Positions 19,837-29,469 of a stretch of 64,000 nt of DNA are shown one piece after another. A program made the translations under genes and the position numbers. Origin of the DNA: Pseudomonas putida (lineage in GTDB: Bacteria > Pseudomonadota > Gammaproteobacteria > Pseudomonadales > Pseudomonadaceae); NCBI RefSeq assembly GCF_028682475.1, contig NZ_JANHLE010000015.1:62001-126000 (forward strand). The letters are read 5' to 3'. The notes under the pieces are model-generated. The model did not search any database. It saw nothing but the letters and a program-made list of their open reading frames with translations, and had not been told where the DNA came from. Position 1 is the first letter of the stretch. Each line of letters begins with the position of its first letter.

Positions 19837-20952
19837 ATGACCATGTTCAACTTCAAGCAGCTGATCACCGCCGCGCTTCTGCTGTCCGTCGCGTTCGCCG
19901 CACAGGCTGAACGCCTGAAGGACATCGCCAGCATTTCCGGCGTGCGTAGCAACCAGCTGATCGGCTACGGCCTGGTGGTGGGGCTCAATGGCACGGGTGA
20001 CCAGACCACCCAGACGCCGTTCACTCTGCAGACCTTCAACAACATGCTGTCGCAGTTCGGTATCAAGGTGCCGCCAGGCTCGGGCAACGTGCAGCTCAAA
20101 AACGTCGCGGCGGTGTCGGTGCATGCCGACCTGCCGGCGTTCGCCAAGCCGGGGCAGGTGGTGGACATCACCGTGTCCTCGATCGGTAACTCCAAGAGTC
20201 TGCGCGGCGGCAGCTTGCTGATGACGCCGCTCAAGGGTATCGACGGCAACGTCTATGCGATCGCTCAGGGCAACCTGGTGGTGGGCGGTTTTGACGCCGA
20301 AGGCCGCGACGGCTCGAAGATCACCGTCAACGTACCATCGGCGGGGCGTATTCCTGGCGGTGCTTCGGTAGAGCGTGCGGTGCCGAGCGGATTCAACCAG
20401 GGCAACAGCCTGACCCTGAACCTCAATCGCCCGGACTTCACCACCGCCAAGCGTATCGTCGACAAGGTCAACGAACTGCTCGGCCCAGGTGTGGCCCAGG
20501 CCCTGGACGGTGGCTCGGTGCGCGTCACTGCACCGCTCGATCCGAGTCAGCGTGTCGATTACCTGTCGATCCTCGAGAACCTGGAAATTGATCCGGGCCA
20601 GGCGGTGGCCAAGGTCATCATCAACTCGCGTACCGGCACCATCGTCATCGGCCAGAACGTCAAAGTGTCGCCTGCGGCGGTCACCCATGGCAGCCTGACC
20701 GTGACCATCACCGAAGACCCGATCGTCAGCCAGCCGGGGCCGTTCTCCAATGGCCAGACCGCGGTGGTGCCACGCTCGCGGGTCAATGCCGAGCAGGAAG
20801 CCAAGCCGATGTTCAAGTTCGGCCCGGGCACCACGCTGGATGAAATCGTCCGTGCGGTGAATCAGGTCGGCGCTGCCCCGAGTGACCTGATGGCAATCCT
20901 CGAAGCCCTGAAGCAGGCCGGCGCGCTTCAAGCCGACCTGATCGTGATCTGA
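19837..20952 (+). CDS. flgI: FlgI, P-ring protein
   Basis: 371-aa periplasmic protein with a signal peptide ([21 protein letters not shown]). The mature part starts [20 protein letters not shown], the strongly conserved FlgI N-terminus, and contains GTGDQT and [20 protein letters not shown]. It builds the P ring in the peptidoglycan layer with FlgA as chaperone. flgJ follows after 10 bp. Confidence 0.97.
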   Translation: MTMFNFKQLITAALLLSVAFAAQAERLKDIASISGVRSNQLIGYGLVVGLNGTGDQTTQTPFTLQTFNNMLSQFGIKVPPGSGNVQLKNVAAVSVHADLPAFAKPGQVVDITVSSIGNSKSLRGGSLLMTPLKGIDGNVYAIAQGNLVVGGFDAEGRDGSKITVNVPSAGRIPGGASVERAVPSGFNQGNSLTLNLNRPDFTTAKRIVDKVNELLGPGVAQALDGGSVRVTAPLDPSQRVDYLSILENLEIDPGQAVAKVIINSRTGTIVIGQNVKVSPAAVTHGSLTVTITEDPIVSQPGPFSNGQTAVVPRSRVNAEQEAKPMFKFGPGTTLDEIVRAVNQVGAAPSDLMAILEALKQAGALQADLIVI

Positions 20953-20962
20953 GGACTGGCGC

Positions 20963-22165
20963 ATGGATATGCCGAAAAACCCGATGACCTCCATGGCTGA
21001 CAGCGGTGCCTACACCGACCTCAATCGACTCAGTTCGTTGAAGGTCGGTGACCGCGACAGCGACGCCAACCTGCGCAAGGTGGCCCAGGAATTCGAATCG
21101 CTGTTTCTCAACGAGATGCTCAAGTCGATGCGTTCGGCCAGCGATGTGCTGGCCAAGGACAATCCGCTCAACACCGAAACCACCAAGCAGTACCAGCAGA
21201 TGTACGACCAGCAGCTGGCGGTGAGCATGTCCCGCGAGGGCGGCGGTATCGGTCTGCAGGAAGTGCTGATGCGTCAGCTGTCCAAGCAGAAAGCGGCGTC
21301 TGTGAGCAACAGCAGCCCGTTCCCACGCTTCGACATCCAGGCGCGGCCATTGGGCGCGACGGCAGTCGGCGTACCGGAGCGGCCACAGGAAACTGCGGTC
21401 ACACGCAACGATGTCGCAGCGCTCAACTCCCGTCGTCTGGCGTTGCCAAGCAAGCTCACCGATCGCTTGCTGGCGGGCCTGGTGCCGGCGGCCGGTGTTG
21501 TCCCGGCCAGCACTAATACGACGCCGATTCCCGGGCGCTCGAGCCTGGCAGGCGACGCCGTGGCCAAAGGTGACTGGCAACCGGCGCAAGCCTTTGCCGC
21601 ACCCGGCAGCCTGCGCATTTACGGTCGCGCCATGGCCCAGCCGCCGTTGGCACCGGCCAAACGTGCCTTCAGCTCTTCGGATGATTTTGTCGCCACCATG
21701 CTGCCGATGGCCGAGCAGGCCGCCAAGCGCATCGGTATCGACCCCCGTTACCTGGTGGCGCAGGCGGCGCTGGAAACCGGTTGGGGCAAGTCGGTCATGC
21801 GTCAGGCCGATGGCCGCAGCAGTCATAACCTGTTTGGCATCAAGGCCACCGGCAACTGGCAGGGCGAACAGGCGCGGGCGATCACCAGCGAGTTTCGTGA
21901 TGGTCAGTTCGTCAAGGAGACGGCGGCGTTCCGTTCCTACGATTCCTATCAGGACAGTTTCCATGACCTGGTGAGCCTGTTGCAGAACAACGCTCGCTAT
22001 AAAGAAGCGGTCAAGGCTGCCGATAAACCGGAACAGTTTGTACGCGAGCTGCAGCGGGCCGGTTATGCAACCGACCCGGATTACGCGAGCAAGATCTCGC
22101 AGATCGCCAGGCAAATGAAATCCTACGAAAGCTACGCAGCGATTGGCACCACTACGCAACTATAA
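20963..22165 (+). CDS. flgJ: FlgJ, rod-cap protein with peptidoglycan hydrolase domain
   Basis: 400 aa. The N-terminal rod-cap domain (about 25-110) has VAQEFESLFLNEMLKSMRSA and the GIGLQEVLMRQL end. A variable Ala/Pro-rich linker follows. The C-terminal glucosaminidase domain (about 235-395) has YLVAQAALETGWGKSVM with the predicted catalytic Glu, then NLFGIKA and FRSYDSYQDSFHDLVSLL. It opens the murein for the rod and caps it. The linker is long compared with the enteric 313-aa FlgJ, as is usual in Pseudomonas. Confidence 0.95.
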   Translation: MDMPKNPMTSMADSGAYTDLNRLSSLKVGDRDSDANLRKVAQEFESLFLNEMLKSMRSASDVLAKDNPLNTETTKQYQQMYDQQLAVSMSREGGGIGLQEVLMRQLSKQKAASVSNSSPFPRFDIQARPLGATAVGVPERPQETAVTRNDVAALNSRRLALPSKLTDRLLAGLVPAAGVVPASTNTTPIPGRSSLAGDAVAKGDWQPAQAFAAPGSLRIYGRAMAQPPLAPAKRAFSSSDDFVATMLPMAEQAAKRIGIDPRYLVAQAALETGWGKSVMRQADGRSSHNLFGIKATGNWQGEQARAITSEFRDGQFVKETAAFRSYDSYQDSFHDLVSLLQNNARYKEAVKAADKPEQFVRELQRAGYATDPDYASKISQIARQMKSYESYAAIGTTTQL

Positions 22166-22175
22166 GGTTTGAACC

Positions 22176-24212
22176 ATGGCGAGTTTGATCAACATCGGAA
22201 TGTCGGGGCTCGGCGCCAGTCAGTCGGGCCTGTTCACTACGGGTAACAACATTACCAACGCCGATGTCGCTGGTTATTCGCGCCAGCAGAACGTGCAGCG
22301 GGCCAATGGCTCGCAGCAGAATGGCAACGTGTTCATCGGCACCGGTACGACCCTGTCCGATGTGCGCCGGGTATACAACAGTTACCTGGAAAGCCAGTTG
22401 CGTACCACCACGTCGTTGAGCAGCGATGCGGCGGCGTACCTAAATCAGGTGGCACCGATCGACAGCCTGCTTTCCGGTGCTGACACTGGCATTACCGCCG
22501 CGTTGCAGAGCTTTTTCACGGCCATGCAAAGCGCATCCGCCAAGCCCAACGAGGATGCCTCGCGCCAGTTGCTGCTGACCAGTGCGCAATCGCTGAGCAA
22601 GCGCTTCAACACCATCGCCAGCCAGCTCAACGAACAGAACAGCAACCTCAATGGCAACCTGTCGTCGATGGTCGACCAGGTCAATAAACTGTCGGCAACC
22701 ATTGCCCAGTACAACGACCAGATCTCGCAGATGCAGGGCACTCCGAACGACCTGCTCGACCAGCGCAACGAAGCGGTGCGTCAGCTGTCCGAGCTGGTCG
22801 GTACCCAGGTGGTTGAACGTGAAGGCAACCTGGACATCTACCTGGAGAACGGTCAGCCGCTGGTGATGGGTAAAACCATCAATACCCTGCAGACCGTACC
22901 GAGCAAGAACGATCCGACCCGGGTCAGCATCCAGCTCAACCGTGGCAGCACAGTCATGGACGTCACCTCCAGCCTCAACGGCGGCGAGATCGGCGGCCTG
23001 CTGCGTTATCGCAGTGAAGTGCTCGACCCCTCGCTCAACGAACTGGGGCGTGTGGCCCTGGTCATGGCCGATCAGATCAACCGCCAGCTGGCCCAGGGTA
23101 TCGACAAGAACGGTGAGTTCGGTGCCGCGCTGTTCAACGACATCAACAGCCCCGAACTGATCAGCCAGCGCAGCATTGCCAAAGCCGGCAATACCGGTAA
23201 CGGCATGCTCGATGTGGTCATCAAGGACACCGGCAAGCTGAGCACCAGCGACTACCAGGTGACCTTCACCAGCGCCACCGGCTACAGCGTCAAGAAGCTG
23301 CCGGAGGGTACCGACATGGGTACCTTCGATATCAACGACGATCCGCCGAAGGTGATCGATGGTTTCACCCTCAAGCTCAACAGCGGTGGCATGAGCGCCG
23401 GTGACAGCTTCAAGATCACCCCGACCCGCAATGCCGCGAGCAACCTGGATACCGTCCTCACCGACCCCAAGCGCCTGGCGCTGGCATCGCCGCTGACCTC
23501 TACCAGCGGTTCGGGCAACCAGGGCACTGGCATCATCGGCCAGCCCAATCTGACCTCGTCGCTGGATATCTACGATCCGGCCCAGCGCCTGGATCTGCAG
23601 AACGGCCTGAAGTATTCGACACCGGTGAAGCTGGTGTTCGGTGATGAAAAAGCCAACCCGCAGACTTACAAGCTGCTCGATGCCAAAGGTGATCCGCTGG
23701 GCACCGGCACCATCATCCCGGGCCAGGCCAACAAGCTGCAGTTCTCGGTGCCGATGGTCGACTCCACCGGAGCGCCGATCAACGATGCCAACGGTGTTCA
23801 GAAGACGTTCACCTTCGAGATGGAAGTGTCCGGTTCGCCCAAGGAAGGTGACAACTACACCATATCCCTGACCGGCCCGGGCTCGGACAACAACCGTAAC
23901 GGCCAGGCGGTGATCGACCTGCAGACCAAGGGTACGGTTGAAGTCGGTGCCAACGGCAAGGGCCTCAGCCTCACCGACGCCTACGGCAAACTGGTGGAGA
24001 ACGTCGGCGGCAAGACCGCCCAGGCGAAGATGGACTCGGATTCGACCACGGCCCTGCACACCTCGGCCAAGGCTTCGCGTGATTCGCTGTCGGGCGTCCA
24101 GCTCGATGAAGAAGCCGGCAACCTGATCAAGTACCAGCAGTACTACACGGCCTCGTCGCAGATCATCAAAGCGGCGCAGGACATCTTCTCCACACTGATC
24201 AATGCCCTTTAA
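22176..24212 (+). CDS. flgK: FlgK (HAP1), first hook-filament junction protein
   Basis: 678 aa. The N-terminus LINIGMSGLGASQSGLFTTG, then NNITNADVAGYSRQQNVQ, is the FlgK signature; VNKLSATIAQYNDQISQ and DLLDQRNEAVRQLSELVG follow. The C-terminal D0 helix ends NLIKYQQYYTASSQIIKAAQ. A large hypervariable middle (about 330-600) makes it longer than the enteric protein (about 547 aa). Exported with FlgN help. flgL starts 13 bp later. Confidence 0.96.
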   Translation: MASLINIGMSGLGASQSGLFTTGNNITNADVAGYSRQQNVQRANGSQQNGNVFIGTGTTLSDVRRVYNSYLESQLRTTTSLSSDAAAYLNQVAPIDSLLSGADTGITAALQSFFTAMQSASAKPNEDASRQLLLTSAQSLSKRFNTIASQLNEQNSNLNGNLSSMVDQVNKLSATIAQYNDQISQMQGTPNDLLDQRNEAVRQLSELVGTQVVEREGNLDIYLENGQPLVMGKTINTLQTVPSKNDPTRVSIQLNRGSTVMDVTSSLNGGEIGGLLRYRSEVLDPSLNELGRVALVMADQINRQLAQGIDKNGEFGAALFNDINSPELISQRSIAKAGNTGNGMLDVVIKDTGKLSTSDYQVTFTSATGYSVKKLPEGTDMGTFDINDDPPKVIDGFTLKLNSGGMSAGDSFKITPTRNAASNLDTVLTDPKRLALASPLTSTSGSGNQGTGIIGQPNLTSSLDIYDPAQRLDLQNGLKYSTPVKLVFGDEKANPQTYKLLDAKGDPLGTGTIIPGQANKLQFSVPMVDSTGAPINDANGVQKTFTFEMEVSGSPKEGDNYTISLTGPGSDNNRNGQAVIDLQTKGTVEVGANGKGLSLTDAYGKLVENVGGKTAQAKMDSDSTTALHTSAKASRDSLSGVQLDEEAGNLIKYQQYYTASSQIIKAAQDIFSTLINAL

Positions 24213-24225
24213 GGAGTGGTAGACC

Positions 24226-25794
24226 GTGCGTATTTCTACTTCCCAGTTCTACCAGACCAGTGCGTCGAACTACTCGAACAACTTCTCCAATGTGGTCAAG
24301 ACCAGCCAACAGGCCAGTGACAACATTCGTGTGCGCACCGCTGCCGATGATCCGGTAGGGGCTGCACGCTTGCTGCAACTGCAGCAGCAGAGCAATCTGC
24401 TCGATCAGTACAACGGCAACATCACCAGCGTACGTAATAGCCTGGGCACCGCCGAGTCGACCCTGAACTCGATCACCAACGTGCTGGCGCGGGTCAAGGA
24501 ACTGGCCGTCGGTGCCGGCAACGGCGGCTATACCGATGCTGACCGAAAAGCCAATGCCCAGGAGCTGACCCAGCTCGAAGAGCAGCTCTACAGCCTGATG
24601 AACAGCCGTGACGAGAACGGCAAATACATTTTCTCCGGTTCGCGTGGCGATACCCAGCCCTACGTGCGCAACGCAGATGGCACTTACAGCTACCAGGGCG
24701 ACCAAAGCACCTTGAGCCTGCAGGTGGGCGACATGCTCAGCATGGCCACCAACGACAGTGGTTACAACGTATTCGAGCAGGCACTGAATACCAGTCGCAG
24801 CCAGACGACCCTGACCTTCCCGGCCGTGGACGATGGCCGGGTCAGCCTGTCCAACGGGCAGGTGTCCGGCAGCACCCAGTACAATGATCGTTTCCGTGGC
24901 GGTGAGCCGTACACCATTACCTTCACCAGCAACACTGAATTCAAGATCACCGACGCAGCCAACAATGACGTGACCCTGGAGGCCACCGGCGGTGGCACCT
25001 TTGATCCGGGCAAGGACGGCAGCATCAGTTTCCGTGGTGTCGAGATGCGCCTGGACGTCAACCTGAAAGAGGGTGACGATCCGGATACCGCAATCGCCGG
25101 ATACACCTTCAATCTGGCCTCCAAAGCCGATGAAGTCAGTGGTTCGCGTAGCCCGGGCAATACCTCGTCGGCGCAAATCAACAGCGCCACCATCACTGAC
25201 AAGTCGGCCTACAGCGATGCGTTCCCCGGTGGCGGTGCGATCATCAAGTTCACCAGCGCCACCGACTTTGAAGTCTATGCCCAGCCCATGCTGCCGGATG
25301 CCCGTCCTGTGGCCAGTGGTGCCCTGACCGGCACGCCTGCGACCAAGGCCACCATCGCCGGTGTCGATTTTGACTTCTCCGAGCCGCCAGCCGGGGGGGA
25401 CCAGTTCTCGGTCAAGGTCGATACCCACCAGACCCAGAACATACTGGACACCATTTCAGAGTTCCGTAAAGCGCTGGAGATGCCGGTCGACACTGATCTG
25501 GCGTCGCGCCAGAAGTACCAGGCCGCGCTCGACTCGGCGATTGGCAATCTGGAAAGCGGGGCCAACAAAGTCGCCGAAGCCATCAGCTCGATCGGTGCTC
25601 GCGGTGCCGCTCTGGATGTCCAGGCGGAAACCAACGAGAGCCTGAAAATGGCCAACACCAAGACCCAGAGCTCGATCCGTGATGCGGACCCGGCCGAGGT
25701 GCTGATTCGATTGAACCTGCAACAGACCATGCTGCAGGCATCGCAGCTGGCTTTCTCGAAAATCTCCTCGCTGAGCTTGTTCAACCAGCTTTGA
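24226..25794 (+). CDS. flgL: FlgL (HAP3), second hook-filament junction protein
   Basis: 522 aa, starting at a GTG (24226) behind AAGGAG. N-terminal MRISTSQFYQTSASNYSNNF and RTAADDPVGAARLLQLQQQS, and C-terminal QSSIRDADPAEVLIRLNLQQ-TMLQASQLAFSKI, are flagellin-like D0/D1 helices. It connects FlgK to the filament. The middle domain is large relative to the enteric 317-aa FlgL, which is common in Pseudomonas. Last gene of the flgF operon; the glycosylation island begins 65 bp downstream. Confidence 0.96.
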   Translation: MRISTSQFYQTSASNYSNNFSNVVKTSQQASDNIRVRTAADDPVGAARLLQLQQQSNLLDQYNGNITSVRNSLGTAESTLNSITNVLARVKELAVGAGNGGYTDADRKANAQELTQLEEQLYSLMNSRDENGKYIFSGSRGDTQPYVRNADGTYSYQGDQSTLSLQVGDMLSMATNDSGYNVFEQALNTSRSQTTLTFPAVDDGRVSLSNGQVSGSTQYNDRFRGGEPYTITFTSNTEFKITDAANNDVTLEATGGGTFDPGKDGSISFRGVEMRLDVNLKEGDDPDTAIAGYTFNLASKADEVSGSRSPGNTSSAQINSATITDKSAYSDAFPGGGAIIKFTSATDFEVYAQPMLPDARPVASGALTGTPATKATIAGVDFDFSEPPAGGDQFSVKVDTHQTQNILDTISEFRKALEMPVDTDLASRQKYQAALDSAIGNLESGANKVAEAISSIGARGAALDVQAETNESLKMANTKTQSSIRDADPAEVLIRLNLQQTMLQASQLAFSKISSLSLFNQL

Positions 25795-25801
25795 TTGACT
25801 C

Positions 25802-25840
25802 GGCGCTTTGACAGGAGGCGGTAGTTTCTGGCAAAGCGCC
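25802..25840 (+). other. Long-loop inverted repeat between flgL and the first glycosyltransferase
   Basis: GGCGCTTTG (25802-25810) and CAAAGCGCC (25832-25840) can form a 9-bp stem around a 21-base loop that contains AGGAGGCGG. No U-tract follows. The loop GGAGGCG could alternatively pair with CGCCTCC at 25837-25843. Possible attenuator or translation-control structure at the flgL/island junction. Confidence 0.4.
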
Positions 25841-25859
25841 TCCCTCCGGGTTTCCCATC

Positions 25860-28800
25860 GTGAACCACCTTGCATTAGTCAGTATTGCCATCCCGGCTTT
25901 CAATCCCGAGTTCTTTCGCCGGGCACTGCTCAGCGCAATCTCACAGGATTACGGGTGTCTTGAGGTCATCGTCTGTGATGACAGTCTCGGGGATGAGATC
26001 AAAGTAATCTTTGACGAACTGGCCGTTCAGGCAGTCTGTGAACTGCGCTATGTGCGCAATGCCATGACTCTGGGGTTCTCACGTAATTTGCTGGTGTGCC
26101 TGGAGCAATCCCGGGGCGAGTACATCAAGTTTCTCTGTGATGATGATTGGTTGCTGTCGACCAGCATCCGTCATCAAGCGCAAGTCTTGGCAGACTGTCC
26201 CGATGTCAGCATGGTGACCAGTCACCGTTTTTTGTGTGATGCCAACGACTCCTTGCTGCCACCACGTGCAACCAATTGCTTTATCGCTACAGAAAGCGCG
26301 GTACTCAACGGTGGCGACCTGTTGGAGGCTGTGGCTACCAATGCGCCGAACCTGTTTGGAGGCATAAGCCACGTTCTGTTGCGTAGGGCGCTGGTGGAGC
26401 AGTCGCTGGCGATGTTGGTACAGGATGGGCAGGGATTTAGTGCTCGCCTGGACATGGCGCTGTACATTTGCCTGTTGCGCCGTGGGCACCTGGGATACCT
26501 CCAGCAAATGCTCAGCATCGAGCGGATGCATGCCGGTCGCTTGAGTCACCACACCAGCATGGAAATGGCCTTCAAGGTAGAGACCGAGTGGCTGTTGCAG
26601 ATGCTTGCTTCGCGAACAGGTGAGCCGGCACCGGCTTTCGGCTGGGTGCGCCATGTAGCGTTCGAGCAGTATTGTGAGGGGCCGGACAAGGATTGGCAGG
26701 AGTATGAGCTGTCTCGATTGTATTCCGGGCAAATTGCCAACTACCAGCAGCAGGTGGGTAGCGACAGTCTGAGTTTTGCCGAGCTTTATGCTCAGTGGCT
26801 GGAGTGCAGAACTTTGTCTGCTGCACAGATTCGTCTGATGTCCAGGCGGGTCGAGCAATGGCCGAGCACACCACGCATTGTTCCGGTGGTCATGGATCCC
26901 ACGGGAGATGCGCTGGCATTGAAGGCTACGCTGGAGAGCATTGCGCTGCAGTCCTACGCAGCCGGCCAGGTGTGGGTGCTTTCCCGTACCCCGGCGCAAG
27001 TGCCAGACGCTGCCAATGTGCAGACCACTACCTTGCGTGGGGACGGCTTCGAGCAGGTCAATGCACGACTGCAATCAGCAGGTGACGTTGACTGGATCTT
27101 CCTGCTGCGCGCTGGCGACCGCTTGCATCCGCATGCATTGGTAATCATGGCTGAGCGCATGGCGTTGTATGCCGACAGGAACTGCTTCTACACCGATGAA
27201 GGGGCGAACGACAATCTGCAGGCCGCCAGCCCGATTTTCAAGCCGGACTTCAATCTCGACCTGATGCGTAGTTTTCCCTATGTCGGACGCATGCTGGCTT
27301 TCAAGCGCGAGGCCTTGTCCCGTTTAGGTGGTTTTGCTCCGGAGTTTGGAGCGCTGGCGCCCCATGATCTGCTCTGGCGGATGGTCGAGGCGGATGGTTT
27401 GCAAGTCGTCGGGCATATCGCTGAGCTCCTCGTGCAGTGCAAGGCCAGTTACGCGGATTGGTTAATCGAGCCTGACTGTGTGCTTCAGGCGCCGCAAATT
27501 TTAAGGGCGCATCTGCAGCGTCTGGGCGTGCCGTTCGAGCTCGCTTCAGCGCAAGGCACCATGCTCTCGCGCGTTCGCTATCAGCATGATGAGAGGCCAG
27601 GGGTGTCGATCATTATTGATGCTGGCCATGACCTGCGGTTACTGCGCCGTTGCGTCGAGTCGATATTCGAATACACGGCCTACGCCCCGTACGAAGTCCT
27701 GGTCGTGACCGGCGGTAGTGAGCCTGAGCCGATGAAGGACTGGTTTGCCGCCATGCAAGAGTTGGGCAGTGAGCAACTGAGAATTATCGAGGTTGCGGGG
27801 CGCAGTGCCGCGCAACGGATAAACCTGGCCAGTCATGAAGCGCTGGGTACCTATCTGCTGTTGCTTGACCCCGGGTGCATGATTTTTGACGGTCAATGGC
27901 TGAACGAGCTGATGATTCAAGCCCAACGTCCGGAGGTCGGGGTAACGGGGCCGAAACTCTGCGCTCATGACGGCACCGTGGTGGGCGCAGGTCTGGTGCT
28001 GGGCCTTCAGGGGCCTGCCAGCAGTCCATTCGTCGGGCATTCGGCTGATGCCAGCGGGTACATGAATCGCTTGAGTGTTGTGCAGAACTGGAGCGCAGTC
28101 AGTGGTAACTGCCTGGTGGTGCGTCGAAGCATATTCACCGAGTTGGGTGGCCTTGAGGAGGACGCTTATCAGGATCAATGGTTCGATGCGGACTTCTGCC
28201 TGCGGGTTCGCGATCAGGGTTATCTGATTGTCTGGACGCCTTTTGCCATGGTCGCTCGATTGAGTGAGGTGCAGGCAGGACAGGTCAAAGCTGGTCGGGA
28301 TCAAGAGGCTTTTTATCAGCGCTGGTTGTCTCGTGTGGCCAGTGATCCCGCCTACAATCGTAATCTCAACCTGAAGATGTCCAGTTTCACCCTCGACCCC
28401 GGCTTGCGTACCGGCTGGGATCCGTTTGTCAGTCGAGCGTTACCCTTTGTCCTTGCTTTGCCAATCAACACGTCGGCGGTAGGGCACTATCGGGTGGCAC
28501 AGCCATTTTTTGAGCTGGAAAGCGCAGGCTGGATCCAGGGGCGATTGACGTACACCACGCCGGGGCACATCGAGATGGAGCGCGACAAGCCGGATGTGGT
28601 CATCCTGCAATGCCGCTATACCCCCAACGCACTCGAGGAAATAGAGCGCATCAAGCGCTTCTCCAATGCTCGGCGTATTTACGAGATTGATGACTACATC
28701 CTCGATGTGCCGAAAAAGAATGCTCACGGCCGCAACCTCCCAATCAACATGCGTGAAATGGTGACGCGAGGCATTTCCCTTTGCGATCGGCTGGTGGTCT

Positions 28801-29426
28801 CTACTGAGCCGCTGGCTGAAGTGTTGTCGAGCATGAACCAGGATATTCGCGTGGTTCCGAACATGCTGGCTTCACAGTTGTGGCACGGATTGCACAGTCG
28901 TCGCCAGACCTCGCTCAAGCCGCGGGTGGGTTGGGCGGGGGGCACCAGTCACCGTGGCGATCTCGAGCTGATTGTCGATGTCGTCAAGGAACTGGCGAAC
29001 GAGGTCGAGTGGGTCTTCTTTGGCATGTGTCCGGATTTGCTTCGTCCTTATGTCCATGAGTTTCACCCGGGGGTATCGCTGCTTGAATACCCGCGCAAGT
29101 TGGCCAGTTTGGACCTGGATCTGGCGCTGGCACCGCTGGAGTCCAACCTGTTCAACGACTGCAAGAGCAACTTGCGATTGCTTGAGTATGGTGCCTGTGG
29201 TTATCCAGTGATCTGTAGCGATGCCAGGGCCTATCGAGGTTACTTGCCTTGTACGCGCGTGGTCAGCAACACCACTCAGGAATGGTTGCAAGCAATACGT
29301 ATGCACCTGGCCGATCCCCGAGCCAGCTATCGACAAGGTGATGAGTTGCGTGAAGTGGTGTTGCGCGACTATGTGCTGACGGCAGATAAGTTGCAGCACT
29401 GGGCAAATGGCTGGCTGGCTGATTGA
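25860..29426 (+). CDS. Giant multidomain glycosyltransferase (GT2 - GT2-like - GT2-like - GT4-like), probable flagellin glycosyltransferase
   Basis: 1188 aa, GTG start. Domain 1 (about 5-230) is a GT2 fold with VSIAIPAFNPEFF and acidic motifs CDDS (39-42) and CDDDW (93-97). Domain 2 (about 330-540) resembles the non-catalytic GT2-like module of RfbC-type proteins. Domain 3 (about 580-830) is GT2-like (GVSIIIDAGHDLRLLRRCVE), but the usual D-x-D position reads LLDPGCM. The C-terminal GT4-type domain (about 860-1188) has INTSAVGHYRVAQP, a glycine-rich WAGGTSHRGD and an NDCKSNLRLLEYGACGYP nucleotide-sugar region. Its position between flgL and fliC matches flagellin glycosyltransferase genes (fgtA/fgt) of other pseudomonads. 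Sugar and linkage are unknown. The C-terminal domain is clearly paralogous to that of the protein at 35774-39325. Confidence 0.85.
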   Translation: MNHLALVSIAIPAFNPEFFRRALLSAISQDYGCLEVIVCDDSLGDEIKVIFDELAVQAVCELRYVRNAMTLGFSRNLLVCLEQSRGEYIKFLCDDDWLLSTSIRHQAQVLADCPDVSMVTSHRFLCDANDSLLPPRATNCFIATESAVLNGGDLLEAVATNAPNLFGGISHVLLRRALVEQSLAMLVQDGQGFSARLDMALYICLLRRGHLGYLQQMLSIERMHAGRLSHHTSMEMAFKVETEWLLQMLASRTGEPAPAFGWVRHVAFEQYCEGPDKDWQEYELSRLYSGQIANYQQQVGSDSLSFAELYAQWLECRTLSAAQIRLMSRRVEQWPSTPRIVPVVMDPTGDALALKATLESIALQSYAAGQVWVLSRTPAQVPDAANVQTTTLRGDGFEQVNARLQSAGDVDWIFLLRAGDRLHPHALVIMAERMALYADRNCFYTDEGANDNLQAASPIFKPDFNLDLMRSFPYVGRMLAFKREALSRLGGFAPEFGALAPHDLLWRMVEADGLQVVGHIAELLVQCKASYADWLIEPDCVLQAPQILRAHLQRLGVPFELASAQGTMLSRVRYQHDERPGVSIIIDAGHDLRLLRRCVESIFEYTAYAPYEVLVVTGGSEPEPMKDWFAAMQELGSEQLRIIEVAGRSAAQRINLASHEALGTYLLLLDPGCMIFDGQWLNELMIQAQRPEVGVTGPKLCAHDGTVVGAGLVLGLQGPASSPFVGHSADASGYMNRLSVVQNWSAVSGNCLVVRRSIFTELGGLEEDAYQDQWFDADFCLRVRDQGYLIVWTPFAMVARLSEVQAGQVKAGRDQEAFYQRWLSRVASDPAYNRNLNLKMSSFTLDPGLRTGWDPFVSRALPFVLALPINTSAVGHYRVAQPFFELESAGWIQGRLTYTTPGHIEMERDKPDVVILQCRYTPNALEEIERIKRFSNARRIYEIDDYILDVPKKNAHGRNLPINMREMVTRGISLCDRLVVSTEPLAEVLSSMNQDIRVVPNMLASQLWHGLHSRRQTSLKPRVGWAGGTSHRGDLELIVDVVKELANEVEWVFFGMCPDLLRPYVHEFHPGVSLLEYPRKLASLDLDLALAPLESNLFNDCKSNLRLLEYGACGYPVICSDARAYRGYLPCTRVVSNTTQEWLQAIRMHLADPRASYRQGDELREVVLRDYVLTADKLQHWANGWLAD

Positions 29427-29469
29427 TCACACCCGATCGGTAATCGGCGCCTGCCCGAATTCGAATTTT

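Noticed and set aside
19114-20994. Minus-strand open frame of 626 codons opposite flgH and flgI
   Set aside because: Antisense shadow of conserved genes; no recognisable motifs. The same applies to frames at 13911-15686, 20813-22159, 22440-24059 and 55871-57334.
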